From assembly GCA_963704535.1 (NCBI GenBank), contig OY969916.1, positions 10,478,001 to 10,542,000 on the forward strand: 64,000 nt of DNA, given 5' to 3'. The translations under genes and the position numbers were made by a program. Of the stretch, positions 41,482-49,187 are shown piece by piece (position 1 is the stretch's first letter; each line of letters opens with the position of its first letter). Below the pieces are notes generated by a model. The model was given only the letters and a program-made list of their open reading frames with translations, was not told where the DNA came from and did not search any database. This DNA comes from G963704535 sp963704535 (lineage in GTDB: Bacteria; Chloroflexota; Chloroflexia; Chloroflexales; Roseiflexaceae).

Positions 41482-41889
41482 ATGCTCGTTGACAACGAGA
41501 TCAAAGATCTGCTGACGCGGGCTCGCACGGTCGCCGTCGTAGGGATGAGCGAGCGACCCGACCGCCCTTCCTACGGCATTGCGGCCTTTTTGCAGCGCAA
41601 CGGCTACCGGGTGCTGCCGGTCAACCCCAACCTGCGCGGCCCGGTGCTGGGCGAGCAGCCCTACGCGAGTCTGCGCGATATCACCGAGCACGTCGACATC
41701 GTGGACATCTTCCGCCGCCCGCTGTATGTGCCCGAGGTTGTCGAGGATGCGATCACGATCGGCGCGGACGTCGTGTGGATGCAGTTGGGCGTCGGCAACC
41801 GGGCCGCCGCCGCGCGGGCCGACGCGGCCGGGCTAGGCGTGGTGTTCGAACGCTGCATCGCCATCGAGCACGGCCGGCTGCGGAATTGA
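41482..41889 (+). CDS. CoA-binding domain protein (YccU-like)
   Basis: 135 residues of a Rossmann-type CoA-binding fold. TVAVVGMSERPDRPSYGIAA (nucleotide loop), NGYRVLPVNPNL, VDIVDIFRRPLYVPEVVEDA and DVVWMQLGV are typical of the family. It binds CoA, but its biological role is unknown. GGAGATAATC precedes ATG 41482. The stop TGA is provided by an AATTGAG heptamer repeat. Confidence 0.88.
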   Translation: MLVDNEIKDLLTRARTVAVVGMSERPDRPSYGIAAFLQRNGYRVLPVNPNLRGPVLGEQPYASLRDITEHVDIVDIFRRPLYVPEVVEDAITIGADVVWMQLGVGNRAAAARADAAGLGVVFERCIAIEHGRLRN

Positions 41890-41951
41890 GAATTGAGAAT
41901 GGAGAATTGAAAATTGAGAACGTCGAGGCTACATTCTCAATTCTCAATTCA
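41883..41951. repeat. Heptamer palindrome AATTGAG/CTCAATT
   Basis: GAATTGAGAATTGAGAATGG and further copies face CATTCTCAATTCTCAATTC. It supplies the TGA stop (41887-41889) of the CoA-binding gene. Confidence 0.9.
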
Positions 41952-41991
41952 GACCCTCAGGCCTGCGGGCACAACCGCAGATGAACATGTG

Positions 41992-42040
41992 GGTGGGGTT
42001 ATTCTTGAGGGACGACCCCCTCAAACTCCCCCTTTTTCAC
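41992..42040 (-). repeat. Type A repeat core (reverse)
   Basis: GTGGGGTTATTCTTGAGGGA and CCCCCTCAAACTCCCCC form a hairpin at the 3' end of the following minus-strand gene. Confidence 0.75.
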
Positions 42041-42041
42041 G

Positions 42042-42506
42042 TTAGATCGCGCACTGGTTATCGATCGCCGTCAGCCAAGCCAAGACCTCGGCGACCGGCG
42101 GCAGGGAGCGGGTGTCGGGGGCCGGTGCGGCGTAGTACAGCTCGCCGTAGCGATCGGTGACGAAGGTCGCGGCGTGGGCGGCGGGCGGCAGGAAGCGCGC
42201 CGTCGTCGCGCCGCCCGCGTCGGCCAGCACCGGAAAGGGCAGCTCAAGCTCCAGCTTTACGGCCTTCCCCGCCGCCACTTCGCTGCGGATGATCGCCAGG
42301 ACCTCGCCAGCGGCAGCGCGGATCGCCGCGTGGTCGTCGGCCAGGGCGCGCAGGTAGCTGCGCGCGCCCTCGTCCTCGGCCGAGGGCAGGAACACCAGCG
42401 CCAGGTGCTGCTTGGCGCGGTAGGCGGTGCGGCGCAGCGGCCGGCCCTCGCTATCCGGCAGCGTGAAGGTCGGGACGACCTGGCCGCGTCGTAGGATCGA
42501 CTCCAT
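42042..42506 (-). CDS. Peroxiredoxin/thioredoxin-fold protein lacking the catalytic cysteine
   Basis: 154 residues. RRGQVVPTFTLPDSEGRPLR is a typical AhpC/TSA start, and LPFPVLADAGGATTARFL and ATFVTDRYGELYYA continue the fold. Where peroxiredoxins have the peroxidatic Cys after the second strand, this protein has VFLPSAEDEGARSYLRAL. The only Cys is the penultimate CAI. Redox activity of the usual type is therefore unlikely. It may be structural, or bind a partner. Confidence 0.7.
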   Translation of the reverse strand: MESILRRGQVVPTFTLPDSEGRPLRRTAYRAKQHLALVFLPSAEDEGARSYLRALADDHAAIRAAAGEVLAIIRSEVAAGKAVKLELELPFPVLADAGGATTARFLPPAAHAATFVTDRYGELYYAAPAPDTRSLPPVAEVLAWLTAIDNQCAI

Positions 42507-42557
42507 GTCGGTCTCCTTTCTTGAGTGTCGTGGTCATTGTATCGCATTCCTACCAGA

Positions 42558-42600
42558 GTTGAAAGGGAGTGTGAGGGAAGCCCTCACAGAAAAGCTTTTC
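42558..42600. repeat. Diverged repeat core
   Basis: GAGTTGAAAGGGAGTGTGAG, then GGAAGCCCTCACAGAAAAGC and CTTTTCCACG. A decayed type A core next to the 42619 element. Confidence 0.6.
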
Positions 42601-42618
42601 CACGTTCCAAATCACTTA

Positions 42619-42683
42619 GAGGCTGTCTGAAAAGGGGGAGTTTGAGGGGGCCGCCCCTCAAGCTTCTCTTTTCAGATAGCCCC
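42619..42683. mobile_element. Type A MITE-like element, short form of 65 bp
   Basis: The ends GAGGCTGTCTGAAAAGG and CTTTTCAGATAGCCCC are inverted. The flanks are TTA (42616-42618) and TAA (42684-42686): both fit TNA but they are not identical. It contains only the core hairpin. Confidence 0.75.
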
Positions 42684-42784
42684 TAAAGGTTTACACCCCC
42701 TTAAAGCTCGGTTGATACCCCCATAACCTAGTGCGGTTAGGATGTGCGCGAAAGCAATGTTCAGTTCTATCGCAGGAGGTTAGC

Positions 42785-42907
42785 ATGTCGTTCCTGGTTA
42801 TCTTTACCCTTGGCTACGCGATCGGCGGCGTGACGGCGTTGATCCTGCTCGGCCTGACGATCGCCGGGCGCAACGGACAACGCGAGCGCCATCACGAAAG
42901 GTGGTAG
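42785..42907 (+). CDS. Small membrane peptide, 40 residues
   Basis: ATG 42785 is preceded by a strong AGGAGG at 42775-42780. MSFLVIFTLGYAIGGVTALI is a single membrane helix with a small-residue face. The tail is basic (RNGQRERHHERW). It overlaps the next gene's GTG by 7 bp. No family recognised. The ribosome binding site and coupling support a real gene. Confidence 0.6.
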   Translation: MSFLVIFTLGYAIGGVTALILLGLTIAGRNGQRERHHERW

Positions 42908-43212
42908 CAGTGATGATCGGTACAGTAGCGCTGGTCGGGGCCACGCGGGCAGCCGCGCCCCCCTGCCCGCCCCACGATGTCGCGGCGTTGAAGGGGTTGC
43001 TGGCCGAGGGCTGGCTGATTGAAGCGCCGGTGCTGGCCCGGCTCTCGTGGGCGCAGCACCACACCGGCGACCTGGCCTACCACTTCATCCTGGTGCGCGG
43101 CGGCCGGCGCAGCCTGGTGGTGATCGCCGATAGCCCCGACGTCCTCAGGTTCCTGGCTGATCTCGATCTCCCGGTCGTCGAGTCCACAGCGACGCCGGAA
43201 GGGGGTGTGTAA
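42901..43212 (+). CDS. Small hypothetical protein coupled to membrane peptide
   Basis: 103 residues if started at GTG 42901; ATG 42913 is also possible. VAALKGLLAEGWLIEAPVLA, YHFILVRGGRRSLVVIADSP and VLRFLADLDLPVVES suggest a compact alpha/beta fold. No named family recognised. The start overlaps the stop of the 42785 gene, indicating translational coupling. Confidence 0.5.
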   Translation: MVAVMIGTVALVGATRAAAPPCPPHDVAALKGLLAEGWLIEAPVLARLSWAQHHTGDLAYHFILVRGGRRSLVVIADSPDVLRFLADLDLPVVESTATPEGGV

Positions 43213-43417
43213 GACCATCTGATCGCTTAACTTCCCCTTAAACCCTCCATTATCTCCCCATAATACATTACTTCCTGTTCACTTGCCCCTGCTTATATAA
43301 AACTATTGTCATCAGTACTTATTCATCCTTTAAGTTAGCAATAATATTGCTATCCCCTCTCGATAGTATCTTTTCCTCACCTAACAAGAGTTTCGCAGTA
43401 GCATCGCAACACCGCTC
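43213..43417. other. AT-rich intergenic region
   Basis: About 200 bp clearly richer in A/T than the surroundings (for example AAGTTAGCAATAATATTGCT, which contains AGCAATAATATTGCT, a 15-bp palindrome). It probably holds the promoter region of the polysaccharide cluster, but no clear boxes were assigned. Confidence 0.4.
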
Positions 43418-43419
43418 TT

Positions 43420-43532
43420 GCCTGCCCTTCGACAAGCTCAGGAAGTTCGACAGCAAGGTACTTCAACTCTTTTTTATCGACGATTTTCGCCCGACCGGGC
43501 GAAAATCGCCGATAAAAGGAAGAAAAAGTACC
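43420..43532 (+). repeat. Type C hairpin element, copy 4
   Basis: CCCTTCGACAAGCTCAGGAA, GACAGCAAGGTACTTCAACT, then ATCGACGATTTTCGCCCGAC, CGGGCGAAAATCGCCGATAA and GAAGAAAAAGTACC. It lies 100 bp upstream of the polyprenol-phosphate glycosyltransferase gene. Confidence 0.9.
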
Positions 43533-43631
43533 ATTCAAGATTGTCGCCGTTGACACCAGGCCGCCGACGCATCGCTGCGGGCCGGGCTTCATCGTGTCTT
43601 CGTATTGGAATATGGAGAAGGAACAAGCATT

Positions 43632-44495
43632 ATGCGAACGCCCAACTCGAGCGCAACCAGAGCTGACGAGCCCGCAGTACGGCAGCACGCCGCGCCTGGA
43701 AGTGACCAAGCATCCCGCCCGGCGCCGGACGTGTTCACGCGGGCCGGGGCAGCCCAGGGCTACTGCCTGGTGATCATCCCGACCTACAACGAAGCGCTGA
43801 ACATCGAGCGCCTGATCGCCGCGATCCTGGCGCAGGGGCCGCAGTTCGATGTGCTGGTCGTGGACGATAACTCGCCCGACGGCACCGGCGACCTGGTGGC
43901 CGCGATCGCCGGGCGGACGCCGCGGGTCCAGTTGCTGCGCCGGGCCGGCAAGCTCGGCCTGGGCACTGCCTACATCGCCGGCTTCCGCGAGGGCCTGCGC
44001 CAGGGCTACGCCTACCTGTGCGAGATGGACGCCGATTTCTCGCACCAGCCGCACTACCTGCCCGTGCTGCTGGCGACGGCCGAGCGCGAGGCCGATGTGG
44101 TGCTCGGCTCGCGCAACGTGCCGGGCGGCCGAGTCGAGAACTGGTCGTGGGTGCGCAGGCTGATCAGCCGGGGCGGCAGCCTCTACGCGCGAACGCTCCT
44201 GGGCATGCCGGTGCGCGATTGCACCGGCGGCTTTAAGTGCTTCCGCGCCGAAGTGCTCCAGCGGCTGGACCTCGACTCGGTCGGCTCGAATGGCTACGCC
44301 TTCCAGGTGGAGATGAACTACCGCTGCCACCAGGCCGGCTTTCGCATCCACGAAGTGCCGATCGTCTTCCCCGACCGCGTCGCCGGCCAGTCGAAGATGT
44401 CGCAGCGGATCGTCTGGGAGGCGGCCGCCATGGTGCTCAAGCTGCGCCTCTCGCCCAACCCCTATAAGGCAGTCTCGCTGGCGCGGGGAGCCTAG
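43632..44495 (+). CDS. Polyprenol monophosphomannose synthase-like GT2 glycosyltransferase
   Basis: 287 residues from ATG 43632 (GGAGAAGGAAC upstream). The GT2 core is VIIPTYNEALNIERLIAAIL, VLVVDDNSPDGTGDL, GLGTAYIAGFREGLRQGYAY, CEMDADFSH (metal-binding DxD) and LGSRNVPGG. DCTGGFKCFRAEVLQRL and VPIVFPDRVAGQSKMSQRIV are those of DPM1-type enzymes. It would charge polyprenyl phosphate with mannose or a related sugar for the GT39 enzymes nearby. A variable N-terminal stretch of about 40 residues precedes the core. First gene of the surface-sugar cluster. Confidence 0.9.
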   Translation: MRTPNSSATRADEPAVRQHAAPGSDQASRPAPDVFTRAGAAQGYCLVIIPTYNEALNIERLIAAILAQGPQFDVLVVDDNSPDGTGDLVAAIAGRTPRVQLLRRAGKLGLGTAYIAGFREGLRQGYAYLCEMDADFSHQPHYLPVLLATAEREADVVLGSRNVPGGRVENWSWVRRLISRGGSLYARTLLGMPVRDCTGGFKCFRAEVLQRLDLDSVGSNGYAFQVEMNYRCHQAGFRIHEVPIVFPDRVAGQSKMSQRIVWEAAAMVLKLRLSPNPYKAVSLARGA

Positions 44496-44505
44496 AGCTG
44501 ACCAC

Positions 44506-44566
44506 CCCTTCGACGCGGCTCAGGACAGGCGACCACCGACCACCGACCACCGACCACAGACCACGG
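44506..44566. repeat. Heptamer repeat CGACCAC with dispersed 29-bp motif
   Basis: The reverse complement of the 36799-36827 motif (44506-44534) is followed by CGACCAC copies. Confidence 0.85.
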
Positions 44567-44569
44567 AGG

Positions 44570-44844
44570 ACGTAAGGGCGTATCGCATACGCCCCGCACC
44601 ACAGAACGCATCGCAAGGGACGTAAGGGCGTATCGCATACGCCCCTCACCACGGACGACGGAGGACGGACGACGTAAGGGCGTATCGCATACGCCCCCCA
44701 CCACCGAACACATCGCAAGAGACGTAAGGGCGTATCGCATACGCCCCTCACCACGGACGACGAACACATGCACATACCACGACGAACCGACGTAAGGGCG
44801 TATCGCATACGCCCTACCATACGCCCGGCGTATCGCATACGCCC
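44570..44844 (+). repeat. Type E repeats, hairpin GGGCGTATCGCATACGCCC
   Basis: Five copies of ACGTAAGGGCGTATCGCATA followed by CGCCC start at 44570, 44620, 44672, 44722 and 44790, plus a partial one at 44827. Each contains the GGGCGTAT/ATACGCCC stem with a CGC loop. The intervals share ACCAC-GA and CATCGCAAG words, so they are not CRISPR spacers. Confidence 0.93.
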
Positions 44845-45274
44845 CATCATACAACGGCTGGTGCGCCCGCTGCGCTTCGGCCTGGTCGGCCTGAGCGGCC
44901 TGGTCGTCAACACCACCATCCTGTGGCTGCTGGCACGCGGCGCCGGCCTGCCGATCCCGCTGGCCGGCGCGCTGGCGACTGAGTTGGCGATTTTACATAA
45001 CTTCATCCTGAATGACCGTTGGACCTTTTGGGCCAGCGCCCACGAGCGATCGTTGGGCCGGCGGCTGCTGCGCTTCAATGGCGTGGCCATGGGCGGGCTG
45101 GTGATCAGCACCGGCCTGCTGACGATGCTGACGACCTACGCCCACCTGCACCTGCTGCTCGCCAATCTGTTGGCGGTCGGCAGCGCGACGGGCTGGAACT
45201 ATGTGGTGAACTCACGCTGGACGTGGCGGGCGAGCCGGCCGGCGCAGAGCCAGGAAGAAGAGGTACCGGCATGA
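44768..45274 (+). CDS. GtrA family membrane protein
   Basis: 168 residues from ATG 44768. Four membrane helices form a GtrA domain (LRFGLVGLSGLVVNTTILWL, LATELAILHNFILNDRWTFW, NYVVNSRWTW), a family linked to flipping or handling of polyprenyl-linked sugars. The first 26 or so residues (RAYRIRPTIRPAYRIRPIIQ) come from two type E repeats. The conserved part starts only at about residue 33, so the native start may be a GTG near 44860. It overlaps the next gene by 4 bp (ATGA). Confidence 0.85.
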   Translation: MHIPRRTDVRAYRIRPTIRPAYRIRPIIQRLVRPLRFGLVGLSGLVVNTTILWLLARGAGLPIPLAGALATELAILHNFILNDRWTFWASAHERSLGRRLLRFNGVAMGGLVISTGLLTMLTTYAHLHLLLANLLAVGSATGWNYVVNSRWTWRASRPAQSQEEEVPA

Positions 45275-46587
45275 ATATCTCCGAACTGCTGCTCTCCAGC
45301 GTCTCGGTGCTGCTCGCCGCTCAGTCGGCATATTCGGCGGCACTGATGCTGTACGCCTGGGAGGATGACGAGAAGCTTCAGCGCAACCAGGTGCCCAAGA
45401 CCTTCGAGCCGCCCCGCAAGCGCTTCACGCTGCTGCTGCCGGCGCGCCACGAGGAGGAAGTGATCCGGGACACCATCCAGCGCATGGTCGACTTGAACTA
45501 CCCGCGCGAGCTAGTGCAGATCCTGGTGGTGATCGAGGCCGGCGACCACGGCACGATCGCCGAGGTCGACCAGAAGCTGGCCGAGCTGCGTGAGCGCGAC
45601 ATCGACCAGGTACGCCTGCTGACCTTCGACGACCCGCCGATCAACAAGCCGCACGGCCTGAACGTCGGCCTGCGCTTCGCGACCGGCAATGTGGTCACGA
45701 TCTTCGACGCCGAGGACGAGCCGCACCCCGACATTTTGCAGGTGGTCAACACGGTGATGGTGCGCGAGGACGCCGAGGTGGTGCAGTGCGGCGTGCAGTT
45801 GATGAACTACGCCGACCACTGGTTCTCGGCGCTGAACGTGCTTGAGTACCTGTTCTGGTTCCGCAGCCGCATGCACTACCACGCGGCGGTGGGCATGGTG
45901 CCGCTGGGCGGCAACACCGTGTTCTTTACCCGCGAGCTGCTTGAGCGGGCCGGCGGCTGGGACCAGGACTGCTTGACCGAGGACGCCGACATCGGCATCC
46001 GGCTCAGCGCCGAGGGCATGCGGATGCGCGTGATCTACGACGACCGCTATGTGACGAAGGAAGAGACGCCGCCGTCGGTCGGCCAGTTCATCAAGCAGCG
46101 CACCCGCTGGAACCAGGGCTTCCTCCAGATCCTGGCAAAGGGCGACTGGGTGCGCCTGCCGACCTGGCCGCAGCGGCTGATGGCGCTGTACACGCTGGCC
46201 TTCCCGTTGATCCAGGCGCTAACGCTGATCTACTTGCCGATCAGCTTGTGGCTGATGTTCTTCGCCAAGCTGCCGGTGCTGGTGGCCATGATCAGCAGCC
46301 TGCCGGTCTACGTGCTGCTGGTCCAGCTTGTGATCAGCATAGTCGGGCTATACGAGTTCACGGTGGCGCACAAGCTCCAGCGGTCGCGCACCGACTGGCT
46401 GCGGCTGGTCGTGGCGTATCTGCCGTTCCAGTGGCTGCTGGGCTTCGCCGCGCTGCGGGCGGTCTGGCGCCAGTTGCGCGGCATGAACAACTGGGAGAAG
46501 ACCAGGCACGTCGGCGCGCACCGGGTGGGCCAGTTCGCCGCGCCGGTCGTGGCCCGGATCGAGACGGAGGATCTGGCGCATGGTTAG
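45271..46587 (+). CDS. Membrane GT2 glycosyltransferase (processive-type)
   Basis: 438 residues from ATG 45271. An N-terminal membrane helix is followed by the GT2 domain: FTLLLPARHEEEVIRDTIQR, TIFDAEDEPHPDILQ (DxD), GGNTVFFTRELLERAGGWDQ, LTEDADIGIRL and FIKQRTRWNQGFLQ (the QxxRW motif of synthases). Three to four C-terminal helices follow. This layout is that of cellulose/hyaluronan-synthase-like enzymes. Translationally coupled to GtrA upstream, and overlaps the GT39 gene downstream by 8 bp. Confidence 0.9.
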   Translation: MNISELLLSSVSVLLAAQSAYSAALMLYAWEDDEKLQRNQVPKTFEPPRKRFTLLLPARHEEEVIRDTIQRMVDLNYPRELVQILVVIEAGDHGTIAEVDQKLAELRERDIDQVRLLTFDDPPINKPHGLNVGLRFATGNVVTIFDAEDEPHPDILQVVNTVMVREDAEVVQCGVQLMNYADHWFSALNVLEYLFWFRSRMHYHAAVGMVPLGGNTVFFTRELLERAGGWDQDCLTEDADIGIRLSAEGMRMRVIYDDRYVTKEETPPSVGQFIKQRTRWNQGFLQILAKGDWVRLPTWPQRLMALYTLAFPLIQALTLIYLPISLWLMFFAKLPVLVAMISSLPVYVLLVQLVISIVGLYEFTVAHKLQRSRTDWLRLVVAYLPFQWLLGFAALRAVWRQLRGMNNWEKTRHVGAHRVGQFAAPVVARIETEDLAHG

Positions 46588-48175
46588 CTTCAACCCGGCC
46601 CGGCTGCGCCTGTTCCCGCGCGCGCTGCGGCGCACGGCGGCCACCAGCATCGCGGGCGAATGGGCCTTGATCCTGCTACTGATGGCGGTCGGTCTGGTCG
46701 CCCACGGCTTCAATATGTTCAACTTCCCGTCGTTCACCTTCAATGGCGACGAGGGCATCTACACCAGCCAGGCGCTGGCGGTGCTCGAAGGGCGGCTCTC
46801 GCCCTACACCTACTGGTACGACCACGCGCCGGGCGGCTGGATTCTGCTGGCGGCCTGGATGACGTTGAGCAGCGGCGCCAACGCCTTCGGCAGCACAATC
46901 GACAGCGGCCGGGTGCTGATGCTGCTGCTGCACCTGGCCATGGTCCACCGGCTGTACCGGGTGGCGCGCGAGTTCGGCTGCGGCCCGGCTCCGGCGGCCC
47001 TGGCAACGCTGCTGTTCTCGCTTTCGCCGCTGGCGATCTTCTACCAGCGCCCGGTCACGCTCGACACCTTGATGCTGTTCTGGACGCTGATCAGCCTGGA
47101 TCTGCTGCTCGACGGCCAGGGCCGGCTGAGTCGCGTCGCGTTGAGCGGAGCCTGCTTTGGCCTGGCCATGCTGACCAAGGAGACCGCGATCTTTCTGCTG
47201 CCGGCCATGCTGCTGCTGGCGTTCCAGGAGCGCCGGCGCCACCACGGTCACTTCGCCGTGATCGGCTGGGTGCTGCCCATGGGCATTGTGACGAGCTGGT
47301 ACCTGCTCTACGCCGCACTCAAGGGCGAGCTGCTGCCGTACGCGCTCACCGCTGGCCTGCTGGGCGACCCGACGCCGCACGTCTCGCTGATCGAGACGCT
47401 GTTGTGGCAGATGGGGCGCAGCGGCGGCGGCATGTTCAGCCTGGACAACCAGTTCTGGTACTTCTTGCGCGAGGACTGGATGTGGCGCGATCGGGCGCTG
47501 CTGCTCGGCGGCGTGATCGCAGTCGCGCTCAACCTGCTGCGCGGCGCCCGCGACCGGCTGATGCTGACGGTCGGGCTGTTCGGGCTGCTGCCGCTGTACT
47601 ACCTGGCGCGGGGCGGGCTGGTGTTCAACTTTTACATCCTGTTCGCGATCCCGTTTCTGTGCCTGAATATCGCCGCGCTGCTCAACCCGCTGTTCGCTCG
47701 CCTCCCGGCCCGCGCCTCTGCCGCGCTGGTGGTCGTGCTGGTGGGCGCGCTGGCGGCGAACTACTGGCGCGAGGGCACGATCCAGCCGCTGTATGCGTCC
47801 CGTTCGAGCCAGGCCGGCCACGCGGCGATCGCCTGGATTCGCGCCAACGTCCCATCCCACAGCATGATCGTCGCCGACGATGCGTTCTGGCCCGACCTGC
47901 GCGCGCCCGGCGCGAACGACCCGGCGTTTCCCAATGTTCACAGCCACTGGAAGGTCGGCCAGGACCCCGAGGTCGCGGAGGATATCTTCGCCGGCGACTG
48001 GCGCAGGGTGGATTACCTGATTATGACGCCGGGGCTGGAGAAGAACTTCATCGGCGCGAAGTACCCGATCGCGCTCGAAGCGTTCGAGCACGCCCACCCG
48101 ATCCGGCGCTGGGCCGCCGACGGGGTTTCCGTGGAATTGTGGAAGGTTGATACGACGGTTGTTCGTGGTCAGTAA
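46580..48175 (+). CDS. GT39-type membrane glycosyltransferase
   Basis: 531 residues with about eleven membrane helices. FPSFTFNGDEGIYTSQALAV carries the acidic pair of the first extracytoplasmic loop, and SPLAIFYQRPVTLDTLMLFW and LSGACFGLAMLTKETAIFLL are GT39/PMT-like. The C-terminal soluble domain (about 420-531) contains FWPDLRAPGANDPAFPNVHS. It probably uses polyprenyl-phosphate sugar made by the 43632 product to decorate surface proteins or polysaccharides. Fourth gene of the coupled cluster. Confidence 0.85.
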   Translation: MVSFNPARLRLFPRALRRTAATSIAGEWALILLLMAVGLVAHGFNMFNFPSFTFNGDEGIYTSQALAVLEGRLSPYTYWYDHAPGGWILLAAWMTLSSGANAFGSTIDSGRVLMLLLHLAMVHRLYRVAREFGCGPAPAALATLLFSLSPLAIFYQRPVTLDTLMLFWTLISLDLLLDGQGRLSRVALSGACFGLAMLTKETAIFLLPAMLLLAFQERRRHHGHFAVIGWVLPMGIVTSWYLLYAALKGELLPYALTAGLLGDPTPHVSLIETLLWQMGRSGGGMFSLDNQFWYFLREDWMWRDRALLLGGVIAVALNLLRGARDRLMLTVGLFGLLPLYYLARGGLVFNFYILFAIPFLCLNIAALLNPLFARLPARASAALVVVLVGALAANYWREGTIQPLYASRSSQAGHAAIAWIRANVPSHSMIVADDAFWPDLRAPGANDPAFPNVHSHWKVGQDPEVAEDIFAGDWRRVDYLIMTPGLEKNFIGAKYPIALEAFEHAHPIRRWAADGVSVELWKVDTTVVRGQ

Positions 48176-48206
48176 ATCGTAAATCCCCTGCTAAGGAGCC
48201 GCTCTC

Positions 48207-49112
48207 GTGGATCGATCACTCCTTTCTCCATCGTCATTGCTATCGGCTGGGCGCGGGCGGCCGAGCGCGCGGGTGCGGCTGCTGCTGCTGGTCGGCGGCG
48301 TGGCCGCACTGGCGCTGGTCGGCTCGTGGCTTGGGCACGGGTTTGGCGCGCCCGCGTCGGTCAACGGCACACCGGTGGCGCTGATCGGCGCCGCGCCGGA
48401 GCAGGCGCCGGCCATCGCCCCCAGCGCCGTGCTGGCCGAGGCGCCTGCGGCTGCGGCTGCCGACGCACCTACTGCGGCGGTCGCGGAACTGGTGGCCACC
48501 GCCGCGCCGGCGGCCGCCGCGCCGGCTCCGACGCAGCCGGCGGCGAGCACTTGGCGGCTGCTGGCCGAGGAGCGCTTCGACAAGCGGTCCCGGCGCTGGC
48601 CGCAGGTCGCGGAGCGCACCTGGTCAACCGGCTACCGTGATGGGCGTTACATGCTCCAGATGCATGGCCGCTCCAGCATCAGCTACAGCGTGCCGCTCGA
48701 CGCCCATGATTTCCAGCTCCGCGCCGATGTGCAGATCGAGCAGGGCCGGGCCGGGCTGTTCTTCCTGATCGGCAAGCCCAACGACTTCTACCGCTTCCTG
48801 ATCGACACCGAGGGGCGCTACCAGCTTGAGTGGGAGCAGGTCGGCGCGGCGCGGCCACTGATCGCCTGGACCGAGAGCGGCGCGCTGCTGCGCGGCACCC
48901 AGGCGGTCAACCAGCTTGAGGTGCGGCGGGCCGGCGACGAGCTGACGCTCTACGCCAATGGCACGCTGCTCACCAGCTACGCGCTGCCGCCGGGCAATCG
49001 CCTGGAGGGCCGGGTCGGGCTGGCGCTGGACGCCGCCGACGGGCAGCGCGAGGGGCGGGCGCTGTTTGATAATTTGTTTGTTCACGCTCCGGCAACCGAG
49101 ATTGGAAATTAG
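48207..49112 (+). CDS. Membrane-anchored LamG/DUF1080-like protein
   Basis: 301 residues. An N-terminal membrane helix (RLLLLVGGVAALALVGSWLG), then an Ala/Pro-rich linker to about 110, then a concanavalin-like jelly roll (LLAEERFDKRSRRWPQ, GRYMLQMHGRSSISY, FYRFLIDTEGRYQLEW, NQLEVRRAGDELTLYANGTL, GRVGLALDA). It is likely to bind glycans at the surface, consistent with its neighbours. The last residues, EIGN, and TAG stop are encoded by a GATTGGA-type heptamer repeat. Confidence 0.75.
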   Translation: MDRSLLSPSSLLSAGRGRPSARVRLLLLVGGVAALALVGSWLGHGFGAPASVNGTPVALIGAAPEQAPAIAPSAVLAEAPAAAAADAPTAAVAELVATAAPAAAAPAPTQPAASTWRLLAEERFDKRSRRWPQVAERTWSTGYRDGRYMLQMHGRSSISYSVPLDAHDFQLRADVQIEQGRAGLFFLIGKPNDFYRFLIDTEGRYQLEWEQVGAARPLIAWTESGALLRGTQAVNQLEVRRAGDELTLYANGTLLTSYALPPGNRLEGRVGLALDAADGQREGRALFDNLFVHAPATEIGN

Positions 49113-49167
49113 AGATTGGAGATTGGAGATTGCTTGTGGCATCTCAATCTCCAATCTCCAATCTCCC
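49099..49167. repeat. Heptamer palindrome GATTGGA/TCCAATC
   Basis: GAGATTGGAAATTAGAGATT and further copies to 49132 face AATCTCCAATCTCCAATCTC (49146-49167). It supplies the upstream stop codon and ends about 20 bp before the next start. Confidence 0.92.
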
Positions 49168-49187
49168 GATGTTTGAGGAGAAGACTC

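Noticed and set aside
43213..43417. Replication origin or tRNA in the AT-rich gap
   Set aside because: No DnaA-box cluster or cloverleaf could be drawn from the sequence.
44570..44844. CRISPR-like array (25-bp repeats with about 25-bp intervals)
   Set aside because: The intervals share words and vary in length up to 43 bp. The repeat is a simple hairpin and no cas genes are nearby.
46660..48150. 496-codon ORF overlapping the GT39 gene in another frame
   Set aside because: Arg/Ala/Pro-rich shadow composition. The 46580 frame has membrane helices and family motifs.
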